Shown: in pieces, positions 42,476 through 52,065 of the stretch
Numbering within the stretch: position 1 is the stretch's first letter
Layout of the letters: each line of letters begins with the position of its first letter
Assembly: GCA_905221605.1 (NCBI GenBank)
Contig: CAJNDS010002288.1
Coordinates: 310,001-374,000 of the forward strand
Direction of reading: 5' to 3'
DNA from: Symbiodinium natans
Taxonomy: Eukaryota > Sar > Dinophyceae > Suessiales > Symbiodiniaceae
DNA length: 64,000 nucleotides
The notes under the pieces: model-generated
The model's database searches: none
Seen by the model: only the letters and a program-made list of their open reading frames with translations
What the model was told of the DNA's origin: nothing
Position numbers and translations under genes: made by a program

Positions 42476-43964
42476 GCCCCAACCTTTCAAAATTTTAAGG
42501 ATTTTAAGGGTTTCAAGGATTTTTAAAATTTTAAATGGGCCTGCCTCTTTCCGGAAAATAATTTAATTTTCTTTCAAAACTTTCAGGATTTTAAGGTTTT
42601 TAAGAAATTTAAAAGGCCTTAGATTCCTTAAAATCCTTAAAATTTTGAAAGGCCCGGGCTTTCAAAATTTTTTTAAGGATTTTAAGGATTTTTAAAATTT
42701 TAAATGGGCCTGCCTCTTTCCGGAAAATGATTTAATTTTCTTTCAAAATTTTAAGGATTTTAAGGATTTTAAGGATTTTAAGAAATTTAAAAGGCCTTAA
42801 ATTCCTTAAAATCCTTAAAATTTTGAAAGGCCCGGGCTTTCAAAATTTTAAAGATTTTAAGGATTTTAAGGATTTTTAAAATTTTAAATGGGCCTGCCTC
42901 TTTCCGGAAAATAATTTAATTTTCTTTCAAAATTTTAAGGATTTTAAGGTTTTAAAAATTTCAAGCCTTAATTCCCCTTAAAATCCTTCGCAAAGTAAAT
43001 AATAGTACCTCTAAAATGTTCTTAAACATTTTGAAAGCCCCCCAACCTTTCAAATTTTAAGGATTTTAAAGGATTTTAAGGATTTTTAAATTTGGAAGGG
43101 CCTGCCCTCTTCCGGAAAATAATTTAGTTTTCTTTCAAAATTTCAAGGATTTTAAGGATTTTAAGGATTTTAAGAAATTTAAAAGGCCTTAAATTCCTTA
43201 AAATCCTTAAAATTTTGAAAGGCCCGGGCTTTCAAAATTTTAAGGATTTTAAGGATTTTAAGGATTTTTAAAATTTTAAATGGGCCTGCCTCTTTCCGGA
43301 AAATAATTTAATTTTCTTTCAAAATTTTCAGGATTTTAAGGATTTTAAGAAATTTAAAAGGCCTTAAATTCCTTAAAATCCTTAAAATTTTGAAAGCCCC
43401 AACGTTTCAAAATTTTAAGGATTTTAAGGATTTTAAGGATTTTAAGGATTTTTAAAATTTTAAATGGGCCTGCCTCTTTCCGGAAAATAATTTAATTTCT
43501 TTCAAAATTTTAAGGATTTTAAGAAATTTAAAAGGCCTTAAATTCCTTAAAATCCTTAAAATTTTGAAAGGCCCGGGCTTTCAAAATTTTAAGGATTTTA
43601 AGGATTTTAAGGATTTTTAAAATTTTAAATGGGACTGCCTCTTTCCGGAAAATGATTTAATTTTCTTTCAAAATTTTAAGGATTTTAAGGATTTTAAGGA
43701 TTTTTAAAATTTTAAATGGGCCTGCCTCTTTCCGGAAAATAACTTAATTTTCTTTCAAAATTTTAAGGATTTTATGGATTTTAAGAAATTTAAAAGGCCT
43801 TAAATTCCTTAAAATCCTTAAAATTTTGAAAGGTCCGGGCTTTCAAAATTTTAAGGATTTTGTGGTCCTTTTAAAATTTTGGAAAACCCCTAAATTCCTT
43901 AAAATCCTTAAAGTTTTGGAAGGCGAAGCAGGACCGTCAAATAACGCATAAAGGTCCTACATAC
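42476..43964 (-). repeat. AT-rich satellite block 1, inverted arm with defined terminus
   Basis: From about 42480 the units read on the other strand (AAATGGGCCTGCCTCTTTCC). Block ends with GGCGAAGCAGGACCGTCAAA ... AAGGTCCTACATAC at 43964, identical to the end at 50054. Confidence 0.95.
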
Positions 43965-44023
43965 TTTAGGGGTTTCCTTAATTAGGTACATGGACCCTTC
44001 GGGGTGTTTAGGGTGCTGACGAG
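43965..44023. other. Junction from satellite to telomere-repeat mosaic
   Basis: Short sequence with one TTTAGGG word before an exon-like island. Confidence 0.6.
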
Positions 44024-44104
44024 GACCTGCCGGGCACCCTTCGAAGGGAATCCGACCACCGCCTCATGCCTGGTGCGCCGCGACCCGGGGAAGGGGAAGG
44101 GAAG
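44024..44104 (+). CDS. Exon, 27 codons, phase 0-0, unknown protein
   Basis: TGACGAG|GAC and GGGAAG|GTGGGGTTTAGGG bound exactly 81 bases. The frame reads DLPGTLRRESDHRLMPGAPR then PGEGEGK. AG|G on both sides, and the donor string equals that at 29987. No family recognised. Confidence 0.45.
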
Positions 44105-44107
44105 GTG

Positions 44108-44198
44108 GGGTTTAGGGTTTAGGGTTTGGGGTTTAGGGTTTAGGGTTTAGGGTTTAGGGTTTAGGGTCTAGGGTCTAGGGTTTAGGGTTTAGGGTTTA
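44108..44198 (+). repeat. TTTAGGG array
   Basis: About 13 units with TCTAGGG variants. Confidence 0.95.
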
Positions 44199-44235
44199 GG
44201 ACTAGGACCCAGAGTCGGCCTTTAGTGGTAGGGTT

Positions 44236-44303
44236 TAGGCCCCCCAATAGGGGGTACGATAATCCCTCTTAAGGACTGTTAGAAAAAGGGGGAACATCCC
44301 AAG
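44236..44303. mobile_element. MITE family E, right part
   Basis: GGGGTACGATAATCCCTCTT, then GGACTGTTAG and AAGGGGGAACATCCC, as at 55743 and 4165. Left end lost. Confidence 0.55.
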
Positions 44304-44318
44304 CTTTGCCCCCAAACA

Positions 44319-44404
44319 TTAAACTCTAAACCCTAAACCCTAGACCCTAGACCCTGACCCTAAACCCTAAACCCTAAACCCTAAACCCTAAACCCAAAAC
44401 CCTC
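44319..44404 (-). repeat. CCCTAAA array
   Basis: About 12 units. Confidence 0.95.
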
Positions 44405-44474
44405 CCTTAAGAGCCCTCGAATCTTAGGGCGAAATTTGAGCTTTGTGGCTGGTCTCGGCTCTGTAGCCGCAGCC

Positions 44475-44530
44475 ATGAGACCTCCCGCGCCTGGAGGGCT
44501 CTTCGTGTGCTGGCTGCTCGGAGCAATGCT
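44475..44530 (+). CDS. N-terminal exon with hydrophobic leader
   Basis: ATG at 44475 reads MRPPAPGGLFVCWLLGAML; the donor is the GT of GTTTAGGG at 44531. Short leader followed by a hydrophobic core, as in a signal peptide. It lies between a CCCTAAA and a TTTAGGG array. Downstream exons of the same gene are not identified. Confidence 0.4.
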
Positions 44531-44578
44531 GTTTAGGGTTTAGGGTTTAGGGTTTAGGGTTTAGGGTTAAGGTTTAAG
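44531..44578 (+). repeat. TTTAGGG array
   Basis: About seven units. Confidence 0.95.
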
Positions 44579-45756
44579 GTAGTCAAAATCCATGAGGCTC
44601 CGGCAGTTGCCTAGTTGCTTTCGGAGGCAAAGAACAGTGCTGCCGCCCGTCGTGATCGCCACATCCTTACAAAGGGAGCGAGCGAAAAAGAGGAACAGAC
44701 AAGATCCCTCTTGAGAGGCGATGTATGACTGCTGAGGGAAATCCTGGTGGCGAAGACTCGTCTTGAGGTACCGCAGGGGTCCTAGTACCCAACGCCATCA
44801 AACCAAGTGCGATCGAAAGTGCAGGTAAGTGTAAAGAAGTAAGTATGTGCGTGTGCAAACCAACAACACCGAGGGCTCTACTCACCCTAAACTCTAAACC
44901 CTAAACCCTAAGAACTACCACTATTTGCTACAGAACCCCCCGCCCCCCCCCGCCAAAAGAAAGAGCAAAGACAAGACAATGATCCCTACACTGCCCTTAC
45001 AAGGAGGAACATGGTTGAGTTTTTGTTTTTTTTTGGGGGGGGTTCTTAAGCCCATAGTAGACTAGGATCAAAGTACTGCTACAAACTGTAGCCGTATATG
45101 AAGCAGGCTTTTGGTTGTTACTAGTTTCCCCAAAAGGACACCCAACATTTGCTCTCACCGGCGTTTATCCGGAACCGTGATGTACACTCACCAAATTGCT
45201 AGACACATCGTTGCCCTTTTAGGGTTTTTGGTGTAGGGCCAGCTTCCACTAGACACAAGAGTAACCTAGGAATAAAAGGGGTACCCTTCTTGGTACTTCT
45301 GATTGTTTTTTTTTTTTGGGGGGGGGGGCTATAGACTGCCCTTCTTTGAAGCCCTTTCAACACCAGCAGGTGGCCCTTTTTTCTTCCTAGGCTACCCCTG
45401 GAAACCCTCAAAACCCTCAACTCACTTCGGCCTCAGCCGCTACTTAAGATGGGAGTCCGTCGACCTCTTCCACAACAAGTCGTAGTAGGGTTTAGGGTTT
45501 AGGGCTTGGGCTTAGGGTCCCAAATCCTAAGCCCCAAGCTCTAAAAACCCTAGATGCACCACATCCTGAAATGTCCGAGCCGGGAGTTTCCTCACTTGCC
45601 TAGCACAAGTCTCCCCAAGCCCCGGTTTTCAGAACAACCCTAAACCCTAAACCAGGGCCGACTCACACCCCAAAAGCCACTGCAGCTTAGGCAGAGTTTA
45701 GGGTTCAGGGTTTGCGGTTTAAACTTGGGATGTCCTTAATAATGAGGACTGCCGGT
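44579..45756. other. Spacer with T-run/G-run junctions
   Basis: TTTTTTTT followed by GGGGGGGG at 45027-45043 and a longer T13/G10 pair at 45304-45328. CTACTATTTGCT...AGAACCCCC with GACAATGATCCCTACA (44920-44995) recalls 2337-2390. No supported gene. Confidence 0.55.
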
Positions 45757-45832
45757 TTAGGGTTTAGGGTTTAAGGTTTAGGGTTCAGGGTTCAGGGTTC
45801 AGGGTTCAGGGTTTAGGGTTTAGGGTTTAGGG
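45757..45832 (+). repeat. TTTAGGG/TTCAGGG array
   Basis: About ten units. Confidence 0.95.
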
Positions 45833-45908
45833 AGGGGGAACATCCCAAATTCAAGCCCTGAATGTTCAGCGTTGGGCTTCTGGCGCATCTTTTTGCCTCC
45901 ATCAACAG

Positions 45909-45968
45909 GCCTCGAACACCGACCCCAACGGCCTCCTCTTCCGGTCGCCGATCTGCTCCTCGGCATGG
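45909..45968 (+). CDS. Exon, 20 codons, phase 0-0, unknown protein
   Basis: ATCAACAG|GCC and GCATGG|GTTTAGGG bound exactly 60 bases reading ASNTDPNGLLFRSPICSSAW. The telomere array again supplies the GT donor. No family recognised. Confidence 0.45.
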
Positions 45969-46062
45969 GTTTAGGGTTTAGGGTTTGGCTCTTTTTTCAC
46001 CCTAACCCTAAACCCTAAACCCTAGACCCTAGACCCTAGACCCTAAACCCTAAACCCTACCT
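45969..46062. repeat. TTTAGGG then CCCTAAA arrays
   Basis: Short TTTAGGG block, a 15-bp loop, then CCCTAAA/CCCTAGA x8: a compact inverted pair that could fold into a hairpin. Confidence 0.9.
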
Positions 46063-46113
46063 TTATGGGGGAGAAGGGATGCCAGCAAAACATCAGCGAG
46101 TTTAGGCTAAACC

Positions 46114-46286
46114 CTCCCTAAGAGCCCAATTCCCCTTAGTCAAGGAATGCACCTTAAATCATATTAAGGGTCCCTATTTAGATTGAGGAATATTCCCTAA
46201 TCAAAGGAGATTGGGGCGTTAGGGCTACTTGCAGGTTCATGGGTGACCTGGGGGGCTTATAAGTACAGTTGAACCTCCAACTACTG
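46114..46286. mobile_element. Composite MITE: family B plus family A
   Basis: A diverged family B element (AATTCCCCTTAGTCAAGGAA ... ATTCCCTAATCAAAGGAGAT, centre ATCATATTAAGGG) runs straight into a deleted family A element (TACTTGCAGGTTCATGGG ... GAACCTCCAACTA). Same order as at 16300-16550. Confidence 0.7.
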
Positions 46287-46529
46287 CCTCAAAACAGCAC
46301 ATAACTAAATGCTTCAGAGCAAGTGCCACCCACAATCACGCAGAGATTCTGATTTGAGGATCCCGTCAATCTCGGGTACAGATAGCTGCAGCATGCTGCA
46401 GCAGGGACTTGCAAAACGAGCACACCGCAGGAATGCACCATGCCTTGGGCAGTTATTTGCCAGGGGCCCTGTGTTTCCAAGTGGCGACATGTCGAATTCA
46501 TACGACACGGTGTCCAGGTCTGCTGAGCC

Positions 46530-46838
46530 ATGGACGGTGCTCAAGCCTCGCTTTGCTCTTGTTGGGTCCGCCAGAAGCTCCGGAAGATTTCCGGCCTCCA
46601 CGCAAGCGCATCATCCAACGACGTTGAAGACGATGAGGAGAGAGAACGTGCAGCTCTGCGCCAGGAAAACGTTCCTGGAGTATCGCCAGGTGGCACATTG
46701 CAAAATGCGCAGCCGCAGCGTGCCAAAAAAATATGCGACCGTGCAAAAAGACCGAGAGAGTCAATGGCATGGCGCATGGCAACATGGGGGAGAATGCTGG
46801 CGACCAGCTCAATCATCTTGCCGACTATCCTCCCATAG
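46530..46838 (+). CDS. Possible coding segment, charged, unknown
   Basis: One + frame contains SSNDVEDDEERERAALRQEN then VPGVSPGGTLQNAQPQRAKK, a charged helix-like stretch. Competing frames (46309-46842 on +, 46498-46812 on -) are also open, so the coding frame is uncertain. Region is unique sequence without telomere repeat, unlike its surroundings. Confidence 0.3.
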   Translation: MDGAQASLCSCWVRQKLRKISGLHASASSNDVEDDEERERAALRQENVPGVSPGGTLQNAQPQRAKKICDRAKRPRESMAWRMATWGRMLATSSIILPTILP

Positions 46839-47185
46839 ATGATGCTTATGAGCCATTCTTAGCCCCGGAAATGATTGCGGCAGAGCGTCTGTGGAGGCGC
46901 GAGGTGATCGGCTTGATGGCATGGCGCCAGGTGCCTGCCAAGCCTCGTTACTGTCGAAACGTTTCGACAGTAATGAGGCTTGGCAGGTACCTGGAGCCAC
47001 AAGGCATGCTGCGTGAGTGTGGCTTGAGAGAAGTGCATCAGACTGTCAGGGATTGTTCCTGCTGGATTCTATGGCTTCTACAGCTCCGACATCCGAGCAA
47101 AGTCAGCATCGCGTTCTCCTTTTTGGGCAATCTGACTTGCGCAGCATTCTGCTTTCCAGCATTTCCCACCTGCCTTTCTGTTTGA
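46733..47185 (+). CDS. Possible coding segment overlapping a palindrome
   Basis: The frame reads LNHLADYPPIDDAYEPFLAP, then EMIAAERLWRREVIGLMAWR, before entering the 86-bp palindrome at 46918 and continuing to TGA at 47183. The first half looks like protein. The part across the palindrome is doubtful. It could be joined by splicing to the segment before it. Confidence 0.3.
   Translation: MRPCKKTERVNGMAHGNMGENAGDQLNHLADYPPIDDAYEPFLAPEMIAAERLWRREVIGLMAWRQVPAKPRYCRNVSTVMRLGRYLEPQGMLRECGLREVHQTVRDCSCWILWLLQLRHPSKVSIAFSFLGNLTCAAFCFPAFPTCLSV
46918..47003. repeat. 86-bp near-perfect palindrome
   Basis: Centre at 46960/46961 (GTCGAAAC|GTTTCGAC). Arms CAGGTGCCTGCCAAGCCTCG and the complement of CAGGTACCTGCCAAGCCTCA differ at few positions; no loop. 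Confidence 0.9.
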
Positions 47186-47372
47186 CGTTGCAGGTTTTGG
47201 GAAGTTCCAGTTCTTCACTTTGCTGCCTAACGCAGTACTAATTACCAATTGCTCAAGAACGCCAACAAAATCCAAAGGAGTTTTCCTTCCAAGGGTAAAA
47301 AAGGGATTTTGTTTTGACGGGGGGGGGGGGGGTTTTTAAGTCGCAAGGCATGCTGGCTGGGTTTGGCTTGAG
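47186..47372. other. Unique sequence up to the gap
   Basis: Includes a G run at 47319-47332. The last ~28 bases (AAGGCATGCTGGCTGGGTTT...) resemble 46999-47030 (AAGGCATGCTGCGTGAGTGT), a partial duplicate cut by the gap. Confidence 0.55.
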
Positions 47373-47472
47373 NNNNNNNNNNNNNNNNNNNNNNNNNNNN
47401 NNNNNNNNNNNNNNNNNNNNNNNNNNNNNNNNNNNNNNNNNNNNNNNNNNNNNNNNNNNNNNNNNNNNNNNN
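47373..47472. other. Assembly gap (100 N)
   Basis: Exactly 100 N, the usual placeholder for a gap of unknown length. Satellite begins immediately after it. Confidence 0.99.
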
Positions 47473-47765
47473 AAATCCTTAAAATCCTTAAAATTTTGAA
47501 AGAAAATTAAATTATTTTCCGGAAAGAGGCAGACCCATTTAAAATTTTAAAAATCCTTAAAATCCTTAAAACCCTTAAAATTTTGAAAGGTTGGGGCTTT
47601 CCAAATTTTAAGGATTTTAAGGAATTTAACGCCTTTTAAATTTCTTAAAATCCTTAAAATCCTTAAAATTTTGAAAGAAAATTAAATTATTTTCCGGAAA
47701 GAGGCAGGCCCATTTAAAATTTTCAAAATCCTTAAAATCCCTAAAATCCTTAAAATTTTGAAAGC
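47473..47765 (+). repeat. AT-rich satellite block 2, forward arm (truncated by the gap)
   Basis: Same unit and strand as 40267-42475. Confidence 0.95.
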
Positions 47766-50054
47766 CCCAACCTTTCAAAATTTTAAGGATTTTAAGGATT
47801 TTAAGGATTTTTAAAATTTTAAATGGGCCTGCCTCTTTCCGGGAAATAATTTAATTTTCTTTCAAAATTTTAAGGATTTTAAGGATTTTAAGAAATTTAA
47901 AAGGCCTTAAATTCCTTAAAATCCTTAAAATTTTGAAAGCCCCAACCTTTCAAAATTTTAAGGATTTTAAGGATTTTAAGGATTTTTAAAATTCTAAATG
48001 GGTCTGCCTCTTTCCGGAAAATAATTTAATTTTCTTTCAAAATTTTAAGGTTTTTAAGGATTTTAAGGATTTTAAGAAATTTAAAAGGCCTTAAATTCCT
48101 TAAAATCCTTAAAATTTTGAAAGCCCCAACCTTTCAAAATTTTAAGGATTTTAAGGATTTTAAGGATTTTTAAAATTTTAAATGGGCCTGCCTCTTTCCG
48201 GAAAATAATTTAATTTTCTTTCACAATTTTAAGGATTTTAAGGATTTTAAGAAATTTAAAAGGCCTTAAATTCCTTAAAATCCTTAAAATTTTGAAAGGC
48301 CCGGGCTTTCACAAGTTTGAGGATTTTTAAGGATTTTAAGGCTTTTTTTAAAAATTTTAAATGGGGCCTGCCTCTTTCGGCAAGATAATATAATTTTCTT
48401 TCAAAATTTTAAGGATTTTAAGGATTTTTAAAATTTTAAATGGGCCTGCCTCTTTCCGGAAAATAATTTAATTTTTCTTTCAAAATTTTAAGGATTTTAA
48501 GGTTTTTAAGAAATTTAAAAGGCCTTAAATTCCTTAAAATCCTTAAAATTTTGAAAGGCCCGGGCTTTCAAAATTTTAAGGATTTTAAGGATTTTAAGGA
48601 TTTTTAAAATTTTAAATGGGCCTGCCTCTTTCCGGAAAATGATTTAATTTTCTTTCAAAATTTTAAGGATTTTAAGGATTTTAAGAAATTTAACAGGCCT
48701 TAAATTCCTTAAAATCCTTAAAATTTTGAAAGGCCCGGGCTTTCAAAATTTTAAATGGGCCTGCCTCTTTCCGGAAAATAATTTAATTTTCTTTCAAAAT
48801 TTTAAGGATTTTAAGGATTTTAAGGATTTTAAGAAATTTAAAAGGCGTTAATTTCCTTAAAATCCTTAAAATTTTGAAAGCCCCAACCTTTCAAAATTTT
48901 AAGGATTTTAAGGATTTTAAGGATTTTTAAAATTTTAAATGGGCCTGCCTCTTTCCGGAAAATAATTTAATTTTCTTTCAAAATTTTAAGGATTTTAAGG
49001 TTTTTAAGAAATTTAAAAGGCCTTAAATTCCTTAAAATCCTTAAAATTTTGAAAGGCCCGGGCTTTCAAAATTTTAAGGATTTTAGGGATTTTAAGGATT
49101 TTGAAAATTTTAAATGGGCCTGCCTCTTTCCGAAAATAATTTAATTTTCTTTCAAAATTTTAAGGATTTTAAGGATTTTAAGAAATTTAAAAGGCGTTAA
49201 ATTCCTTAAAATCCTTAAAATTTGGAAAGCCCCAACCTTTCAAAATTTTAAGGATTTTAAGGATTTTAAGGATTTTTAAAATTTTAAATGGGTCTGCCTC
49301 TTTCCGGAAAATAATTTAATTTTCTTTCAAAATTTTAAGGATTTTAAGGATTTTAAGGATTTTAAGAAATTTAAAAGGCCTTAAATTCCTTAAAATCCTT
49401 AAAATTTTGAAAGGCCCGGACTTTCAAAATTTTAAGGATTTTAAGGATTTTAAGGATTTTTAAAATTTTAAATGGGCCTGCCTCTTTCCGGAAAATAATT
49501 TAGTTTTCTTTCAAAATTTTAAGGATTTTAAGGATTTTAAGAAATTTAAAAGGCCTTAAATTCCTTAAAATCCTTTAAATTTTGAAAGGCCCGGGCTTTC
49601 AAAATTTTAAGGATTTTAAGGATTTTTAAAATTTTAAATGGGCCTGCCTCTTTCCGGAAAAGAATTTTATTTTCTTTCAAAATTTTAAGGATTTTAAGGT
49701 TTTTAAGAAATTTAAAAGGCCTTAAATTCCTTAAAATCCTTAAAATTTTGAAAGGCCCGGGCTTTCAAAATTTTAAGGATTGTAAGGATTTTAAGGATTT
49801 TTAAAATGGGCCTGCCTCTTTCCGGAAAATAATTTAATTTCCTTTCAAAATTTTAAGGATTTTAAGGATTTTAAGAAATTTAAAAGGCCTTAAATTCCTT
49901 AAAATCCTTAAAATTTTGAAAGGTCCGGGCTTTCAAAATTTTATGGATTTTGTGGTCCTTTTAAAATTTTGGAAAACCCCTAAATTCCTTAAAATCCTTA
50001 AAGTTTTGGAAGGCGAAGCAGGACCGTCAAATAACGCATAAAGGTCCTACATAC
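47766..50054 (-). repeat. AT-rich satellite block 2, inverted arm with defined terminus
   Basis: About 13 units on the opposite strand. Its last ~180 bp match the end of block 1 with one visible substitution, at a constant offset of 6090 bp, and stop at the same base (AAGGTCCTACATAC). Confidence 0.95.
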
Positions 50055-50420
50055 ATAGGGCTATAGGGTTTCTAGGGCTATAGGGTTATCGGGTTTGGGG
50101 TTAGAGGTTGCAAGGTTTAAAGTTTGGGGTTTGGGGTTTAGGGTTTTGGGTTCCATTTTCAGTTACCTCTCTAACGGTCCTCTTTCGGGCACTTTCTTTA
50201 CACGGGGCCAGGGACCCTTGATACAACAATCGAGATCACCACCATTCAGGATTTGGTTTTTCCGAAGACCGGAGAAACCCTGAACCCTAAGACCTAAACC
50301 CTGAACCCCTAAATCACGATAATCCTGATGAGCACCCCTACATCGGGAAAGGCCTGTTCCGCTTGAGGCTGAAAGGGTTGGGGTCTGGCCTGAATAGCAC
50401 GAAATCCTTCAACCCTAAAC
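50055..50420. other. Spacer, no supported gene
   Basis: Degenerate TTTAGGG/TATAGGG words at 50056-50145, then mixed sequence. Confidence 0.6.
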
Positions 50421-50650
50421 CCACTTATGCCCTAAACCCGAGACCCTAAACCCTAAACCCTAAGGTCTAAGCCCTAAACCGAAGCCCTAAACCCTAAACC
50501 CCAAACCCCAAACCCCAAACCCCAAACCCCAAACCCCAAACCCCAAACCCCAAACCCCAAACCCCAAACCCCAAACCCCAAACCCCAAACCCTAAACCCT
50601 AAACCCTAAACCCTAAACCCTAAACCCTAAACCCTAAACCTTAAACCCAA
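50421..50650 (-). repeat. CCCTAAA array with 13 CCCCAAA units
   Basis: 50499-50589 is 13 perfect CCCCAAA heptamers, followed by about eight CCCTAAA units. Confidence 0.97.
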
Positions 50651-50669
50651 GCCCTAAACCCGAAACCAG

Positions 50670-50744
50670 GAGACGGGCAGCCGCAAGATCGAGATCGCCC
50701 GGGAGTTGGACCAGAGTTTGCCACAGTGGCGCCAGACGCCTAAG
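50670..50744 (+). CDS. Exon, 25 codons, phase 0-0, unknown protein
   Basis: AAACCAG|GAG and CCTAAG|GTTGCC bound exactly 75 bases. The frame reads ETGSRKIEIARELDQSLPQW then RQTPK. One of the cleanest exon calls: AG|G at both edges, charged helical content, no telomere words. Family not recognised. Confidence 0.55.
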
Positions 50745-51354
50745 GTTGCCCCTTCGCGTCAACTGGGAGTGCGGAATTCTGGGCTTGAAAGACGGTCTTG
50801 GGGGGGTTTTGGGGGGGTTTTGTGGGTTAGGGTTTGGGTCTAGGGTTTCCATTCTGTTGGACATGTCGAAATTAGAGGACTCCAGCTGCAACAGTTTGTG
50901 CAGTTTTGAGGTTTTGGGGTTCGGGTCGAATTTGGGTTTTTTCTAGGTGAGGTCTTAGGTGTATCCTTAGCCTGGCCTTCTAAACCCTGTAAGAATTCTA
51001 TTCCCTAAGCCTTCTTTGCTAGGCACCATGGCTTTGAACCCTGAAAGCTACAGTGACTCTCGAGGACAGCAAAGCGGCGTTGCACCTTGCGTCTTCGTAG
51101 CGCCCAAATCCCAAACCCTAAACCCTTATAGGGTTTTTTTAACGTTAACAAACCTATCTAGGGTTTTAGGGTTTTTAATGTTAAAAAAGCCAAATCCCTA
51201 AAAGCTAATGGGGCCCTAATCCCTGAGCCCTAGACCGTAAGCCCTAAGCCCTAAAACCTTTCGTTCGCGGGCTCGGTTCCCTTAGCTCTCCATTACGCAA
51301 TACAGGGGGGGGGAGAGAGGGGAGAGAGGGGACTCTCTTTTGATTGTGTGTCTA
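50745..51354. other. Spacer, no supported gene
   Basis: Mixed sequence; a small inverted pair AGGGTTTTTTTAACGTTAA / TTAATGTTAAAAAAGCC near 51130-51190. Confidence 0.55.
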
Positions 51355-51421
51355 AACCCTAAACCAAACCCTACACCCTAAACCCTAAACCTTAAACCCT
51401 AAACCCTAAACCCTAAACCCC
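51355..51421 (-). repeat. CCCTAAA array
   Basis: About nine units, then a short TTTGGGG/TTTAGGG patch to 51447. Confidence 0.95.
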
Positions 51422-51453
51422 AAGGGTTGGGGTTTGGGGTTTAGGGTGGTGAG

Positions 51454-51538
51454 CCTGACAACTGGGGCCTTCTCCGGCAAGGCCATGCTCGTCTTAAAGG
51501 AGCTGAGGAGAGCAAGACAGCCGGCTCCCTTGGCTGAG
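51454..51538 (+). CDS. Exon, helical repeat-like, unknown
   Basis: GTGAG|C opens; the frame reads LTTGAFSGKAMLVLKELRRA then RQPAPLAE, and GAGG|GTTTAG closes it. The second helix with KELRRARQPAP resembles the end of a PPR or similar helix-turn-helix unit, in line with the PPR fragments that start 1.2 kb downstream. Confidence 0.45.
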
Positions 51539-52002
51539 GGTTTAGGGTCTAGGGTCTAGGGTTTAGGGTTTAGGGTCCAGCAATTCAGGGATTAGAGGGA
51601 TTTCAGGACTTTAGGGTTTCGGGATGACTTTAGGACTCTGGGGCTTCGGGATTTTTAGGGTTTAGGGTAATTCTAGAAGGCCTCAAGGGATGTAGGTGCT
51701 TGGTTTCCCTAAACCCTGAACCCTAGACCGTCAACCCCAAGCCCGAACACTACAGTAGGGAAGAAGCTGGAACTCCGTCGGCCGTCAGCATTACGCGACT
51801 TTGCTTTCTGAGGGGTCAAATGACGAGCCACGGAATATGGACCGTGAAGCGCGGATAAATGTGGCTTCGTCTAGCCATGAGGAGTCCAACTCAGCACAAG
51901 AGACTTGGAATCTGTATCCGGCAGAAACTTCCAACAACGCCAAAATCCCTGAAACCCCTGAAGTCCGAAACCCTAAACCCTAAACCCTGCACCCGAAGTC
52001 AG
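51539..52002. other. TTTAGGG block, spacer, short CCCTAAA block
   Basis: TTTAGGG/TCTAGGG at 51539-51573; spacer; CCCTAAA at 51970-51988. Confidence 0.7.
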
Positions 52003-52065
52003 GATCTCTTGCGCCCTTTCTTGGACGCCCTGCGCCAAGAGGGAACTCTGGACACAAGCCGCTAA
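52003..52065 (+). CDS. Terminal-exon candidate, unknown
   Basis: GAAGTCAG|GAT opens a frame reading DLLRPFLDALRQEGTLDTSR followed by TAA at 52063. Could be a last exon; alternatively a GA donor at CAAGAGG|GA would end it at 52042. Confidence 0.4.
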   Translation, partial: DLLRPFLDALRQEGTLDTSR

